9,230 bases of DNA, taken from NCBI GenBank assembly GCA_045579045.1, contig JAZNLL010000010.1, positions 1 to 9,230 of the forward strand, in the 5' to 3' direction. This document shows, piece by piece, positions 1 through 6,912 of this stretch; position 1 is the stretch's first letter; every line of letters begins with the position of its first letter. The position numbers and the translations under genes were made by a program. The stretch comes from Avoscillospira sp045579045 (GTDB lineage: Bacteria; Bacillota; Clostridia; Oscillospirales; Oscillospiraceae). The notes under the pieces are model-generated. The model was not told the origin of the DNA. It did no database searches and saw only the letters and a program-made list of their open reading frames with translations.

Positions 1-781
1 CAAGGGCACGACCAGAGAAGCCCGGTTCGGCAATCCCACCCCCAGAATTGCAGAGTGCCCCAGCGGTATGCTCAATGCCGTGGGTCTGCAGAACCCCGGT
101 GTGGATCATGTCATCGCCCACGAACTGCCGGAGCTGCGCAAAATTTTCCACAAACCTGTCATGGCAAACATTTCCGGTTTCTCTGTGGAGGAATATGAGG
201 AAGTGGCGGAAAAGCTGGGCAAGGAAGAGGGCATCGGCTGGCTGGAAGTGAACATTTCCTGCCCCAATGTCCACGGCGGCGGTATGAGCTTCGGCACCGA
301 CCCCAAGGCCGCCAATGAAGTCACCAAGGCTGTCCGTGCTGTGACGAACAAGCCCATCATCATCAAGCTCAGCCCCAATGTCACCGACATTGTCGCCATT
401 GCCAAGGCCTGCGAAGACGGCGGCGCCGATGGTGTCAGCCTCATCAACACTCTCATGGGCATGCGCATTAACCCCATGACCCGGAAACCCATCATTGCCA
501 ACACTACCGGCGGCTATTCCGGTCCTGCGGTGTTCCCTGTGGCGGTTCGCATGGTCTGGCAGGTCAGCAAGGCTGTCTCCATCCCCGTGGTGGGCATGGG
601 CGGTGTGTCCACGGCAAAGGATGTCATCGAAATGATGATGGCAGGCGCCACCGCTGTGGAAGTGGGCGCTGCCAACCTTATTGACCCCTTCGCCTGCAAG
701 AACATCATCGAAGACCTGCCCAAGGTCATGGCAGAATACAAAATCGAAAATCTCACCGACATCATCGGTGCTGCACATTAA
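1..781 (+). CDS. pyrD: Dihydroorotate dehydrogenase B, catalytic subunit (5' partial)
   Basis: This is the FMN-containing catalytic subunit of class 1B dihydroorotate dehydrogenase, which oxidises dihydroorotate to orotate in the cytoplasm. Class 1B enzymes work with the iron-sulfur/FAD subunit PyrK and use NAD+. The reading frame is already open at base 2 and ends at TAA 779-781, giving 259 residues. The family is about 300-310 long, so some 45 N-terminal residues lie outside the window. Family motifs seen are KGTT near the window start followed by RFGNPTPRIAE, then SGMLNAVGLQNPG. NISCPNVHGGG contains the Cys (codon 260-262) at the position of the catalytic base in class 1B enzymes. Further on are INTLMGMRI, the glycine-rich GGYSGPAVFP, and the phosphate-binding end VGMGGVSTAKD followed by GATAVEVGAAN. 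PyrK is expected upstream but is not visible. pyrF follows after 17 nt. Confidence 0.96.
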   Translation, partial: KGTTREARFGNPTPRIAECPSGMLNAVGLQNPGVDHVIAHELPELRKIFHKPVMANISGFSVEEYEEVAEKLGKEEGIGWLEVNISCPNVHGGGMSFGTDPKAANEVTKAVRAVTNKPIIIKLSPNVTDIVAIAKACEDGGADGVSLINTLMGMRINPMTRKPIIANTTGGYSGPAVFPVAVRMVWQVSKAVSIPVVGMGGVSTAKDVIEMMMAGATAVEVGAANLIDPFACKNIIEDLPKVMAEYKIENLTDIIGAAH

Positions 782-798
782 AACTGGAGGATAGAACT

Positions 799-1497
799 AT
801 GGGAAAAGATGTCATCATTGCCTGCGACTTTGCCAGCAAGGAAGCCACCTTTGCATTTCTGGATAAGTTCACCGGCAAAAAGCCTTTCATTAAAATCGGC
901 ATGGAGCTGTACTACGCCGAAGGCCCTCAGATCGTCCGTGATCTGAAGTCTCGGGGTCACAAGATCTTTCTGGATCTGAAGCTCCATGATATCCCCAACA
1001 CTGTCAAGAAATCCATGGCAGTGCTGTCCAGACTGGATGTGGATATGACCAACCTCCACGCTGCCGGTACCAAGGCCATGATGGAGGCCGCTCTGGAAGG
1101 TCTGACCCGCCCCGATGGCAGCCGTCCCATGCTCATTGCTGTGACCCAGCTGACTTCCACCAGCCCCGAGGCCATGAAGCAGGATCTGCTCATTGACGCC
1201 CCCATGGCAGAGGTGGTCATGCACTATGCCCAGAACGCCGCTGAGGCCGGTCTGGACGGCGTGGACTGCTCCCCCCTGGAAGCTGAGGCTGTCCACAACC
1301 GCTGCGGTAAGAACTTCGTCACCGTTACCCCCGGCGTCCGCTTTGCCGATGGCGACAAGGGCGATCAGGTTCGTGTCATGACCCCCGAACAAGCAAAGAA
1401 GATCGGCTCTGACTACATCGTGGTAGGCAGACCCATCACCGCTGCCGAAGATCCCGTGGCTGCTTACGAGCGCTGCGTGAGAGAGTTTGTAGATTAA
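799..1497 (+). CDS. pyrF: Orotidine 5'-phosphate decarboxylase
   Basis: The enzyme decarboxylates OMP to UMP, the last step of de novo pyrimidine synthesis. It is a cytoplasmic TIM-barrel dimer. The 232-residue length fits the short bacterial (group I) type, not the longer 270-residue group. The catalytic signature DLKLHDIPNT is present, with the charged network Asp59, Lys61 and Asp64. The C-terminal phosphate-binding part is TPGVRFADGDKGDQ followed by DYIVVGRPI near residues 210-220. The ATG at 799 is preceded by GGAGG at 786-790, 8 nt upstream, which settles the start. It lies between pyrD and pyrE in the same operon, with 17-nt gaps on both sides. Nothing appears missing or broken. Confidence 0.97.
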   Translation: MGKDVIIACDFASKEATFAFLDKFTGKKPFIKIGMELYYAEGPQIVRDLKSRGHKIFLDLKLHDIPNTVKKSMAVLSRLDVDMTNLHAAGTKAMMEAALEGLTRPDGSRPMLIAVTQLTSTSPEAMKQDLLIDAPMAEVVMHYAQNAAEAGLDGVDCSPLEAEAVHNRCGKNFVTVTPGVRFADGDKGDQVRVMTPEQAKKIGSDYIVVGRPITAAEDPVAAYERCVREFVD

Positions 1498-1514
1498 CCA
1501 AGGAGGATTACAAT

Positions 1515-2162
1515 ATGAAGGATGCACACATTGTCATCGCCAAGGACCTGCTGAAAATCAAGGCAGTGTTCTTCCGCCCCTGGGAACCCTTCACCTGGGC
1601 CAGCGGCATCAAGAGCCCCGTCTACTGCGACAACCGTCTGACCCTGACGGCTCCCGAAGTCCGCAATGATGTAGAAAATGCTCTGGCCGATGTCATCAAG
1701 GAAAAATATCCCGATGTGGATGTGCTGATGGGCACTTCCACCGCCGGTATCGCCCACGCCGCCATCGTGGGTCACATTCTGGGTCTGCCCATGGGCTATG
1801 TCCGCTCCGGCAGCAAGGACCACGGTCGTCAGAACCAGATCGAAGGCAAGCTGGAGCCCGGTCAGAAGGTCGTGGTCGTGGAAGATCTGATCTCCACCGG
1901 TGGCAGTTGCATTGAGGTCGTCAATGTTCTCCGGGAGGCCGGTGCCGAAGTGCTGGGCATCGTCTCCATCTTCACCTACGGCATGCAGAAGGGTCTGGAC
2001 AGACTGGCTGCCGCCAATGTGGAGAACACCAGCCTGACCAACTTCGATGTCATCGCCGAAGTGGCTGCACAGGAAGGCTACATCAAACCCGAGGATATTG
2101 CAAAACTCATCCAGTTCCGCAACAATCCTTCTGACGAAAGCTGGATCGGAGGTAACAAGTAA
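1515..2162 (+). CDS. pyrE: Orotate phosphoribosyltransferase
   Basis: The enzyme transfers the ribose phosphate of PRPP onto orotate to make OMP, the substrate of the PyrF encoded just upstream. Its 215 residues fit the Bacillus-type family, and the N-terminal RPWEPFTWASGI followed by SPVYCDNRLTL is typical. The PRPP-binding motif VVVVEDLISTGGS spans residues 119-131. The flexible catalytic loop starts at Arg97 and reads RSGSKDHGRQNQIEG, with Lys101 and His103 at the positions used in catalysis. The second lysine found next to the Arg in enterobacterial enzymes is Ser98 here. The start at 1515 has AGGAGG at 1501-1506. The TAA stop shares its last A with the ATG of pyrB (TAATG), so the two are probably translationally coupled. 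Confidence 0.97.
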   Translation: MKDAHIVIAKDLLKIKAVFFRPWEPFTWASGIKSPVYCDNRLTLTAPEVRNDVENALADVIKEKYPDVDVLMGTSTAGIAHAAIVGHILGLPMGYVRSGSKDHGRQNQIEGKLEPGQKVVVVEDLISTGGSCIEVVNVLREAGAEVLGIVSIFTYGMQKGLDRLAAANVENTSLTNFDVIAEVAAQEGYIKPEDIAKLIQFRNNPSDESWIGGNK

Positions 2163-3079
2163 TGAAAAGAAGTGTCATTGATATTCTGGATCTTTCCGTA
2201 GAAGAGCTGGACGAACTGGTGGCCGTTGCCGAAGACATCATGGCCAACCCCGGCAAATATGCCCACAAGTGCGAAGGCAAGAAGCTGGCTACCATGTTCT
2301 TTGAGCCTTCCACCCGTACCCGTCTGAGCTTTGAAGCTGCCATGTACGAACTGGGCGGCAATGTCCTCAGCGTATCCTCTGCCGCTTCCTCCTCCGCCTC
2401 CAAGGGCGAGAGCGTGGCTGACACTGCCAAGATGATCTCCTGCTATGCCGACATCATGGCTATGCGTCATCCCAAGGAAGGCGCTCCTCTGGTTGCTGCC
2501 ATGAATGCTTCCATCCCCGTCATCAACGCCGGTGACGGCGGTCACTTCCATCCCACTCAGACCTTGGCTGACCTGCTGACCATCCACTGCGAAAAGGGTC
2601 GGTTCGACAATCTGACCATCGGTCTGTGCGGTGACCTGAAGTTCGGACGCACCGTCCACTCCCTCATCGCTGCTATGTGCCGCTATCACAACATCAAGTT
2701 CGTCCTCATCTCCCCCCAGGAGCTGAAGCTGCCCAGCTATGTCAAGACTGAGCACATCAAACCCAGCGGCAAGACCTATGTCCAGACCACCGATCTGGAG
2801 GCCGTTATGCCCGAACTGGATGTGCTGTACATGACCCGTGTGCAGAAGGAGCGCTTCTTCAACGAGGAAGACTATCTGCGTTTGAAGGACAGCTACATTC
2901 TGACTCCCGAAAAGCTGGAAAATGCCAAGAAGGATCTCATCATCATGCATCCCCTGCCCCGTGTCAATGAGATCAGCGTGGCTGTGGATAAGGATCCCAG
3001 AGCCTGCTACTTCAAGCAGGCTCTCTACGGCAAGTATATGCGTGAAGCTCTCATTCTCAAGCTCCTGGAGGTGCAGTAA
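2162..3079 (+). CDS. pyrB: Aspartate carbamoyltransferase, catalytic subunit
   Basis: The subunit condenses carbamoyl phosphate with aspartate to N-carbamoylaspartate, the committed step of pyrimidine synthesis. At 305 residues it matches the class of catalytic chains that pair with a separate regulatory chain. Carbamoyl-phosphate residues are visible as Ser50-Thr-Arg-Thr-Arg54 in FEPSTRTRLSF. HPTQ is at 130-133, DLKFGRTVHSL follows, and HPLPR is at 263-267 with NEI directly after. The aspartate-domain motif MTRVQKERF is also present. The ATG overlaps the pyrE stop by 1 nt, with GGAGGT at 2148-2153 inside the end of pyrE. pyrI follows after 2 nt, which supports an allosteric PyrB-PyrI holoenzyme like that of enterobacteria, unlike the unregulated PyrB of Bacillus. 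The holoenzyme is an inference from gene order. Confidence 0.97.
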   Translation: MKRSVIDILDLSVEELDELVAVAEDIMANPGKYAHKCEGKKLATMFFEPSTRTRLSFEAAMYELGGNVLSVSSAASSSASKGESVADTAKMISCYADIMAMRHPKEGAPLVAAMNASIPVINAGDGGHFHPTQTLADLLTIHCEKGRFDNLTIGLCGDLKFGRTVHSLIAAMCRYHNIKFVLISPQELKLPSYVKTEHIKPSGKTYVQTTDLEAVMPELDVLYMTRVQKERFFNEEDYLRLKDSYILTPEKLENAKKDLIIMHPLPRVNEISVAVDKDPRACYFKQALYGKYMREALILKLLEVQ

Positions 3080-3081
3080 AC

Positions 3082-3501
3082 ATGAAAATTGATTCTATTG
3101 TTAACGGCATTGTCATCGACCATATCACCGCCGGTCAGGGCATGAAGCTCTACAATCTGCTCCATCTGGACCGTCTGGACTGCTCCGTTGCCATCATTAA
3201 AAATGTCCATTCCGGTAAGATGGGCAAGAAGGATATTATTAAAGTGGCCGAATCCGTGGACATCGATATGGATGTCATGGGTTATGTGGACCCCAATGCC
3301 ACCATCAATGTCATTCGTAACGGCGAATTAGTGGAAAAAAAGCAGATCGATCTGCCGGAACGGCTGGTCAATGTGGTTGCCTGCAAGAACCCCCGCTGCA
3401 TCACCAGCACGGAGCAGGAGCTGCCTCATGTGTTCCTGCTGACGGACAAAAAGAACCGCACCTACCGCTGCCGCTACTGTGAAGCAAAGGCCGAGGGCTG
3501 A
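3082..3501 (+). CDS. pyrI: Aspartate carbamoyltransferase, regulatory subunit
   Basis: This is the nucleotide-binding, zinc-containing chain that lets CTP, UTP and ATP control PyrB in known holoenzymes. It has 139 residues, slightly shorter than the 153 of Escherichia coli. The N-terminal allosteric domain starts with KIDSIVNGIVIDHITAGQG. The C-terminal zinc domain has Cys101, Cys106, Cys130 and Cys133 (C-x4-C-x23-C-x2-C), the same spacing as the E. coli zinc ligands, and these hold the PyrB interface. GGAGGT at 3067-3072 inside the end of pyrB sets the ATG at 3082. The gene ends in TGA at 3499-3501, followed immediately by an in-frame TAA. It is the last gene of the pyr operon, just before a strong hairpin terminator. 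Confidence 0.96.
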   Translation: MKIDSIVNGIVIDHITAGQGMKLYNLLHLDRLDCSVAIIKNVHSGKMGKKDIIKVAESVDIDMDVMGYVDPNATINVIRNGELVEKKQIDLPERLVNVVACKNPRCITSTEQELPHVFLLTDKKNRTYRCRYCEAKAEG

Positions 3502-3503
3502 TA

Positions 3504-3541
3504 AACAAAGAAAAACCGCCATATGGCGGTTTTTCTTTGTT
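3504..3541. terminator. Bidirectional intrinsic terminator between pyrI and the iclR-type gene
   Basis: The sequence shows a perfect 17-bp inverted repeat, 3504-3520 against 3525-3541, around a 4-nt ATAT loop. The stem core is CCGCC/GGCGG. A-rich bases before it and T-rich bases after it give a U-tract in either direction. It follows the pyrI stop by 3 nt and contains part of the stop codon (3540-3542, minus strand) of the convergent regulator gene. It therefore most likely ends both transcripts. Confidence 0.9.
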
Positions 3542-4325
3542 ATCTCGGAGAATATCCCATTCGGAAAGAGAGTTTTTCTGCCAGTTCCCGCAGACCGGGA
3601 AGGACGCTGTTTGCAATGTGTTCATCTGTCAGCAATTCTGTGGAATCAAAAGCACTGATCGCCGCTGCTACCGTTCCCGTATAATCATACAGCGGCACAG
3701 AAACGCAGCGATGACCCATTTCACATTCTTCATTATCCAAGGCAAAGCCTTGCTTTCGAACACATTCTAATTCTGCAAACAGTGCATTTTTATCTGTAAT
3801 AGTTTTAGCAGTCAAACGAGCCAGACCATTCCGATCCAAAAGCTGTTCCACCCGGTTGACTGTCATGGCACTGAGCAAAACCTTGCCGGAACCGGTGGAA
3901 TGCATAGGCGCATCCTTTCCAATGCGCAGCATGGTATCCACACTGCCGTGAGGAGCACCCACCAAGTCCAGATATGTCAGGACTCCATCCCGCTCCACCG
4001 CCAGCAGTACGCCCACATTATAGTGGTTGGCAAACTCCGCCAGCAGCGTACCTGCCATGCTCCGCAGAACCAGATTGCTATGGAGGGCATCGCCAAGCCG
4101 GCAGATCTTCCAGGTCATGGAATAATATCCCGTATAATCGTCATGGTAAACATACCCCTGTTCGCACAGGGTGCGCAGATACCGCACCACTGTGGGCTGG
4201 GAGATTTTCAAATTGTCGGAAATATCCTTCAGCCGCATGGGCAGATGGTTGGCAGACATGTATTCAATGATCTTCAGCAGCTTATCCGAAGAAAGGTTGG
4301 CTTCCGTCCCTTTTGTTACCGCCAC
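3540..4325 (-). CDS. IclR-family transcriptional regulator
   Basis: The protein has 261 residues and the usual IclR layout. An N-terminal winged helix-turn-helix covers roughly residues 11-75; the recognition-helix part at about 32-52 reads LKDISDNLKISQPTVVRYLR. The effector-binding domain runs from about 80 to 255. Its hallmarks are MHSTGSGKVLLSA (related to the family's HxTAxGKxxLA) and NEECEMGHRCVSVPLYDYTG followed by AAISAF. IclR proteins are dimeric or tetrameric regulators of catabolic operons that bind small acids or sugars. The only start supported by a ribosome binding site is GTG at 4325-4323, with GGAAG at 4337-4333, 7 nt away; an ATG overlapping just upstream is out of frame. The gene diverges from the aldehyde dehydrogenase/transketolase operon, so it probably controls that operon and itself. 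Its ligand cannot be told from the sequence. Confidence 0.93.
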   Translation of the reverse strand: MAVTKGTEANLSSDKLLKIIEYMSANHLPMRLKDISDNLKISQPTVVRYLRTLCEQGYVYHDDYTGYYSMTWKICRLGDALHSNLVLRSMAGTLLAEFANHYNVGVLLAVERDGVLTYLDLVGAPHGSVDTMLRIGKDAPMHSTGSGKVLLSAMTVNRVEQLLDRNGLARLTAKTITDKNALFAELECVRKQGFALDNEECEMGHRCVSVPLYDYTGTVAAAISAFDSTELLTDEHIANSVLPGLRELAEKLSFRMGYSPR

Positions 4326-4332
4326 AACATCA

Positions 4333-4337
4333 CTTCC
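4333..4337 (-). promoter_or_regulatory. Ribosome binding site that fixes the GTG start of the IclR gene
   Basis: On the minus strand GGAAG lies 7 nt before the GTG at 4325. Reading the frame back from GTG meets no ATG, GTG or TTG in the next 10 codons, so this GTG is the best start. Confidence 0.6.
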
Positions 4338-4356
4338 AATACCAAATTTTGAACTG

Positions 4357-4365
4357 ATTATAGCA
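4357..4365 (-). promoter_or_regulatory. Extended -10 promoter of the IclR-family gene
   Basis: On the minus strand TGCTATAAT is a perfect TATAAT box (4362-4357) with the extended -10 TG one base upstream. No good -35 lies at 17 nt; TTGACC at 4392-4387 is too far away (24 nt). The extended -10 could make a -35 unnecessary. Transcription would start near 4350, giving a leader of about 25 nt. Confidence 0.55.
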
Positions 4366-4443
4366 CAAAAACAGCAAAATGCATATGGTCAATTTTAATT
4401 ATCGGTAATGTATTTTGAATTTATATTTTATATTCCTTTTTTA

Positions 4444-4472
4444 TTGACTTTCCTCTTTTGAGGGTTTAAACT
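4444..4472 (+). promoter_or_regulatory. Sigma-A-type promoter of the aldehyde dehydrogenase/transketolase operon
   Basis: TTGACT at 4444-4449 (5 of 6 to TTGACA) and TAAACT at 4467-4472 (4 of 6 to TATAAT) are separated by exactly 17 nt in an AT-rich gap. Transcription would begin near 4479, giving a leader of about 50 nt before the ATG at 4528. It is the best promoter match in the divergent gap. The start site has not been measured. Confidence 0.6.
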
Positions 4473-4480
4473 ATTACCAT

Positions 4481-4506
4481 AAATTCTATTCCGATATTTG
4501 GAATTT
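4481..4506. promoter_or_regulatory. Candidate IclR operator (inverted repeat in the operon leader)
   Basis: Two imperfectly superposed inverted repeats lie just after the expected transcription start. One is AAATTC (4481-4486) with GAATTT (4501-4506). The other is ATTCC (4488-4492) with GGAAT (4500-4504). A protein bound here would block the operon promoter, which suits a repressor. A more distant pair, GGTAAT at 4404-4409 with ATTACC at 4473-4478, is an alternative. Such AT-rich DNA yields chance palindromes, so this is only a candidate. Confidence 0.3.
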
Positions 4507-4527
4507 GATTTCAAAGGAGATTTTATT

Positions 4528-6045
4528 ATGGCTGTTCAAAGAATGAAGTACTGCGTAGACGGTCAGTGGAAGGATTCCAAGACCGACAAGTGGATGGAAG
4601 TCACCGACTCCTCCACCGGCGAAGTCATCGCCGAAGTTCCCTGCTGCACCGTTGCGGAAGTGGAAGAGGCCATTGCCTCCGCTCATGCCGCCTTCCCCGA
4701 GTGGTCTCAGACCTCTCTGAGTAAGCGCACCCAGATGATGTTCAAGTGGAGAAACATTCTGGTTGACCATCTGGAAGAGCTGACGGTTCTGTGCGCCAAG
4801 GAACTGGGCAAGAATCTGGCAGAGGCCAGAGGTGATGTCCTCAAGGCCATCGAGCCTACGGAGTTGGCCTGCTCCACCCCCTTCATCACCCAGGGTGCTG
4901 CTTCCCTGCAGGTTACCAACGGCTTTGACACCGCTTCCTACCGTGTTCCTCTGGGTGTGGTGGCAGGCATCGTGCCTTTCAACTTCCCTGCCATGATCCC
5001 CTGGGGCTGGATGGTTCCTCTGGCCATTGCCACCGGCAACACGGTGGTCCTTAAGGCCGCTTCCTACACCCCTCTGACCTCCATGCGTATTATGGAGCTG
5101 TTCTATGAAGAAGGCGGCTTCCCCAAGGGTGTTGTCAATCTGGTCACCTGCTCCCGGAAGGAATCTGAACTGTTCCTCACCGATCCCAGAATCAAGGCCG
5201 TCACCTTCGTCGGTTCCACGGACATCGGCAAGCACATCTACTCTGTGGCCGCTGCCCACGGCAAGCGGGTACAGGCCCAGTGCGAAGCCAAGAACCATGC
5301 TCTGGTTCTGGAAGACTGCGATCTGGAGAGCTCCGTCAATGCCATCATCAACTCCACCTATGGCTGCGCCGGTATGCGCTGCATGGCTCTGCCCGTTATC
5401 GTGGTGCAGGAATCCATTGCCGACCGCTTTGTGGCACTGCTGAAAGAAAAGGCCATGGGTCTGAAGATCGGCTGCGCCTATGATCCCGAGACCCAGCTGG
5501 GTCCCGTGGTCAATGCCAAGCACAAGGAAAGTGTCTGCAACTGGATCCAGAAGGGCATCGATGAAGGTGCCGAGCTGGTGCTGGACGGCCGCAACATCAC
5601 CGTTCCCGGCTACGAAAACGGTTACTTTGTAGGCCCCACCATTCTGGACAAGGTCACCCCCGAAATGACCATCGGTGACCGTGAGATTTTTGGCCCCGTC
5701 ACCCTCATCAAGCGTGTCAAGACCTTTGAAGAAGGTCTGGCCATCATGAATGCCAATCCCTTTGCCAACGGCTCCGTCATCTTTACCCAGAGCGGTTACT
5801 ATGCCCGGCAGTTTGAAATGCTGACCGACGGCGGCATGGTGGGTGTCAATGTGGGTATTCCCGTTCCCTCTGCCTACTTCCCCTTCTCCGGCAACAAGGA
5901 CAGCTTCTTCGGCGACCAGCATGTGCTGGGTCTGGACGGCGTCCGGTTCTACACCAGAGCCAAGACCGTTACCAAGCACTGGTATGACGAAGCCTCCCGC
6001 AAGAAGGCCATTGACACCTGGGAAGGCACTGTGGAGAGAATTTAA
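4528..6045 (+). CDS. CoA-acylating aldehyde dehydrogenase, methylmalonate-semialdehyde dehydrogenase type
   Basis: This 505-residue protein belongs to the NAD-dependent, CoA-acylating branch of the aldehyde dehydrogenase superfamily (MmsA/IolA type), which turns an aldehyde into an acyl-CoA. The NAD-site stretch GVVAGIVPFNFPAMIPWGW, FVGSTDIGK, REIFGPVTLIKRV and GMVGVNVGIPVPSAYFPFSG with SFFGD are close to this subfamily. The catalytic cysteine is Cys285 in GCAGMRCMA. The residue 34 positions earlier, a general-base Glu in hydrolytic aldehyde dehydrogenases, is Gln251, and AKNH follows as in CoA-dependent members. Arg284 next to the Cys is kept, but the second carboxylate-binding Arg of characterised members appears to be Lys106 (GDVLKAIE). 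The true substrate may thus not be malonate or methylmalonate semialdehyde. The ATG at 4528 is chosen over an upstream TTG at 4498 because AAAGGAGA lies at 4513-4520. It is the first gene of the operon. Confidence 0.9.
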   Translation: MAVQRMKYCVDGQWKDSKTDKWMEVTDSSTGEVIAEVPCCTVAEVEEAIASAHAAFPEWSQTSLSKRTQMMFKWRNILVDHLEELTVLCAKELGKNLAEARGDVLKAIEPTELACSTPFITQGAASLQVTNGFDTASYRVPLGVVAGIVPFNFPAMIPWGWMVPLAIATGNTVVLKAASYTPLTSMRIMELFYEEGGFPKGVVNLVTCSRKESELFLTDPRIKAVTFVGSTDIGKHIYSVAAAHGKRVQAQCEAKNHALVLEDCDLESSVNAIINSTYGCAGMRCMALPVIVVQESIADRFVALLKEKAMGLKIGCAYDPETQLGPVVNAKHKESVCNWIQKGIDEGAELVLDGRNITVPGYENGYFVGPTILDKVTPEMTIGDREIFGPVTLIKRVKTFEEGLAIMNANPFANGSVIFTQSGYYARQFEMLTDGGMVGVNVGIPVPSAYFPFSGNKDSFFGDQHVLGLDGVRFYTRAKTVTKHWYDEASRKKAIDTWEGTVERI

Positions 6046-6057
6046 CAGAGGTGCGCT

Positions 6058-6912
6058 ATGGATTTTGAAAAACTCAGACGCTTCAGTGCGGATATCCGAA
6101 TCTGGACCATCCGCACCATCGCCGAGGCCGGTTTCGGTCACATCGGCGGCTCCGCTTCCATTGCGGATGTGCTGGCTGTTCTCTATGGCGGCATGATGAA
6201 GATCGATCCCGAAAACCCCAAGTGGGAAGATCGGGACTGGTTCGTGCTTTCCAAGGGCCACTGCGCCCCTGCCCTTTATGCGGCACTGGCGCTCAAGGGC
6301 TTCTTCCCTAGGGACTGGCTCAAGACCCTCAACAAGGGTGGCACTCGTCTGCCCAGCCACGCGGATCATCTCCGCGTCCCCGGTGTGGACATGAGCACCG
6401 GTTCTCTGGGTCAGGGTATTTCCGCTGCCGTGGGAATTGCTGCCGCTAACCGTATTCTGAAGAAAAACAGCTGGACCTACTGTATCGTCGGTGACGGCGA
6501 ATGCAATGAAGGTCAGGTTTGGGAAGCCTGCGAGACTGCCAATCACGAAAAGCTGGATCACTTCATCGTCTTTGTGGATTGGAACAAGAAACAGCTGGAC
6601 GGCAAGCTGGAGCAGATCTCGGAACCTGTGGATCTGGAAGGAAAATTCCGCGCTTTCGGCTTTGATGCCAGAACCGTCAAGGGCTATGATGTCCAGACCA
6701 TCTGGGAGGCCATTGAAGCTGCCAAGGCTGTTCCCGGCAAGCCCCACTGCATCATTCTGGATACCTGCAAGGGTCTGGGTGTAAAGCTGGCAGAGGAACA
6801 GGATTTCAACCACTATCTCACCTTCGGTCATGAAGAAGGCGAAAAGAGCATCGCCGAAATCGAACGCCGCCTTGCAGACGGAACCTATCCCGGAGGTGAT
6901 TTCACATGGTAA
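6058..6912 (+). CDS. Transketolase, N-terminal (thiamine diphosphate-binding) subunit
   Basis: This is the first half of a split transketolase, 284 residues, covering the thiamine-diphosphate-binding domain. Transketolases move a two-carbon ketol unit from a ketose to an aldose. The cofactor motif begins GDGECNEGQVWEA at residues 145-157 and continues to VDWNKKQLDG around 173-182. GHIGGSASIADVLAVLYGG, SKGHCAPALYAAL and STGSLGQGISAAVGIA are standard family blocks. AGAGGTG at 6047-6053 supports the ATG at 6058, 12 nt after the aldehyde dehydrogenase stop. The last 7 nt overlap the start of the C-terminal subunit, so both halves should be made together. Split transketolases are common in Clostridia and archaea. 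In this setting a special catabolic ketose is more likely the substrate than pentose-phosphate intermediates, but that is inference. Confidence 0.94.
   Translation: MDFEKLRRFSADIRIWTIRTIAEAGFGHIGGSASIADVLAVLYGGMMKIDPENPKWEDRDWFVLSKGHCAPALYAALALKGFFPRDWLKTLNKGGTRLPSHADHLRVPGVDMSTGSLGQGISAAVGIAAANRILKKNSWTYCIVGDGECNEGQVWEACETANHEKLDHFIVFVDWNKKQLDGKLEQISEPVDLEGKFRAFGFDARTVKGYDVQTIWEAIEAAKAVPGKPHCIILDTCKGLGVKLAEEQDFNHYLTFGHEEGEKSIAEIERRLADGTYPGGDFTW

Noticed and set aside
2078..2950. A 290-codon minus-strand open frame opposite pyrB
   Set aside because: It is a shadow of pyrB, which has all its active-site motifs.
4387..4392. TTGACC as the -35 box for the regulator gene (minus strand)
   Set aside because: It is 24 nt from the TATAAT box, too far for a normal sigma-A promoter. 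The extended -10 explains the promoter better.
4498..4527. Earlier TTG start for the aldehyde dehydrogenase
   Set aside because: The ATG at 4528 has a near-perfect AAAGGAGA 7 nt upstream, and the family N-terminus aligns with it. The TTG lies within the candidate operator and has no ribosome binding site.
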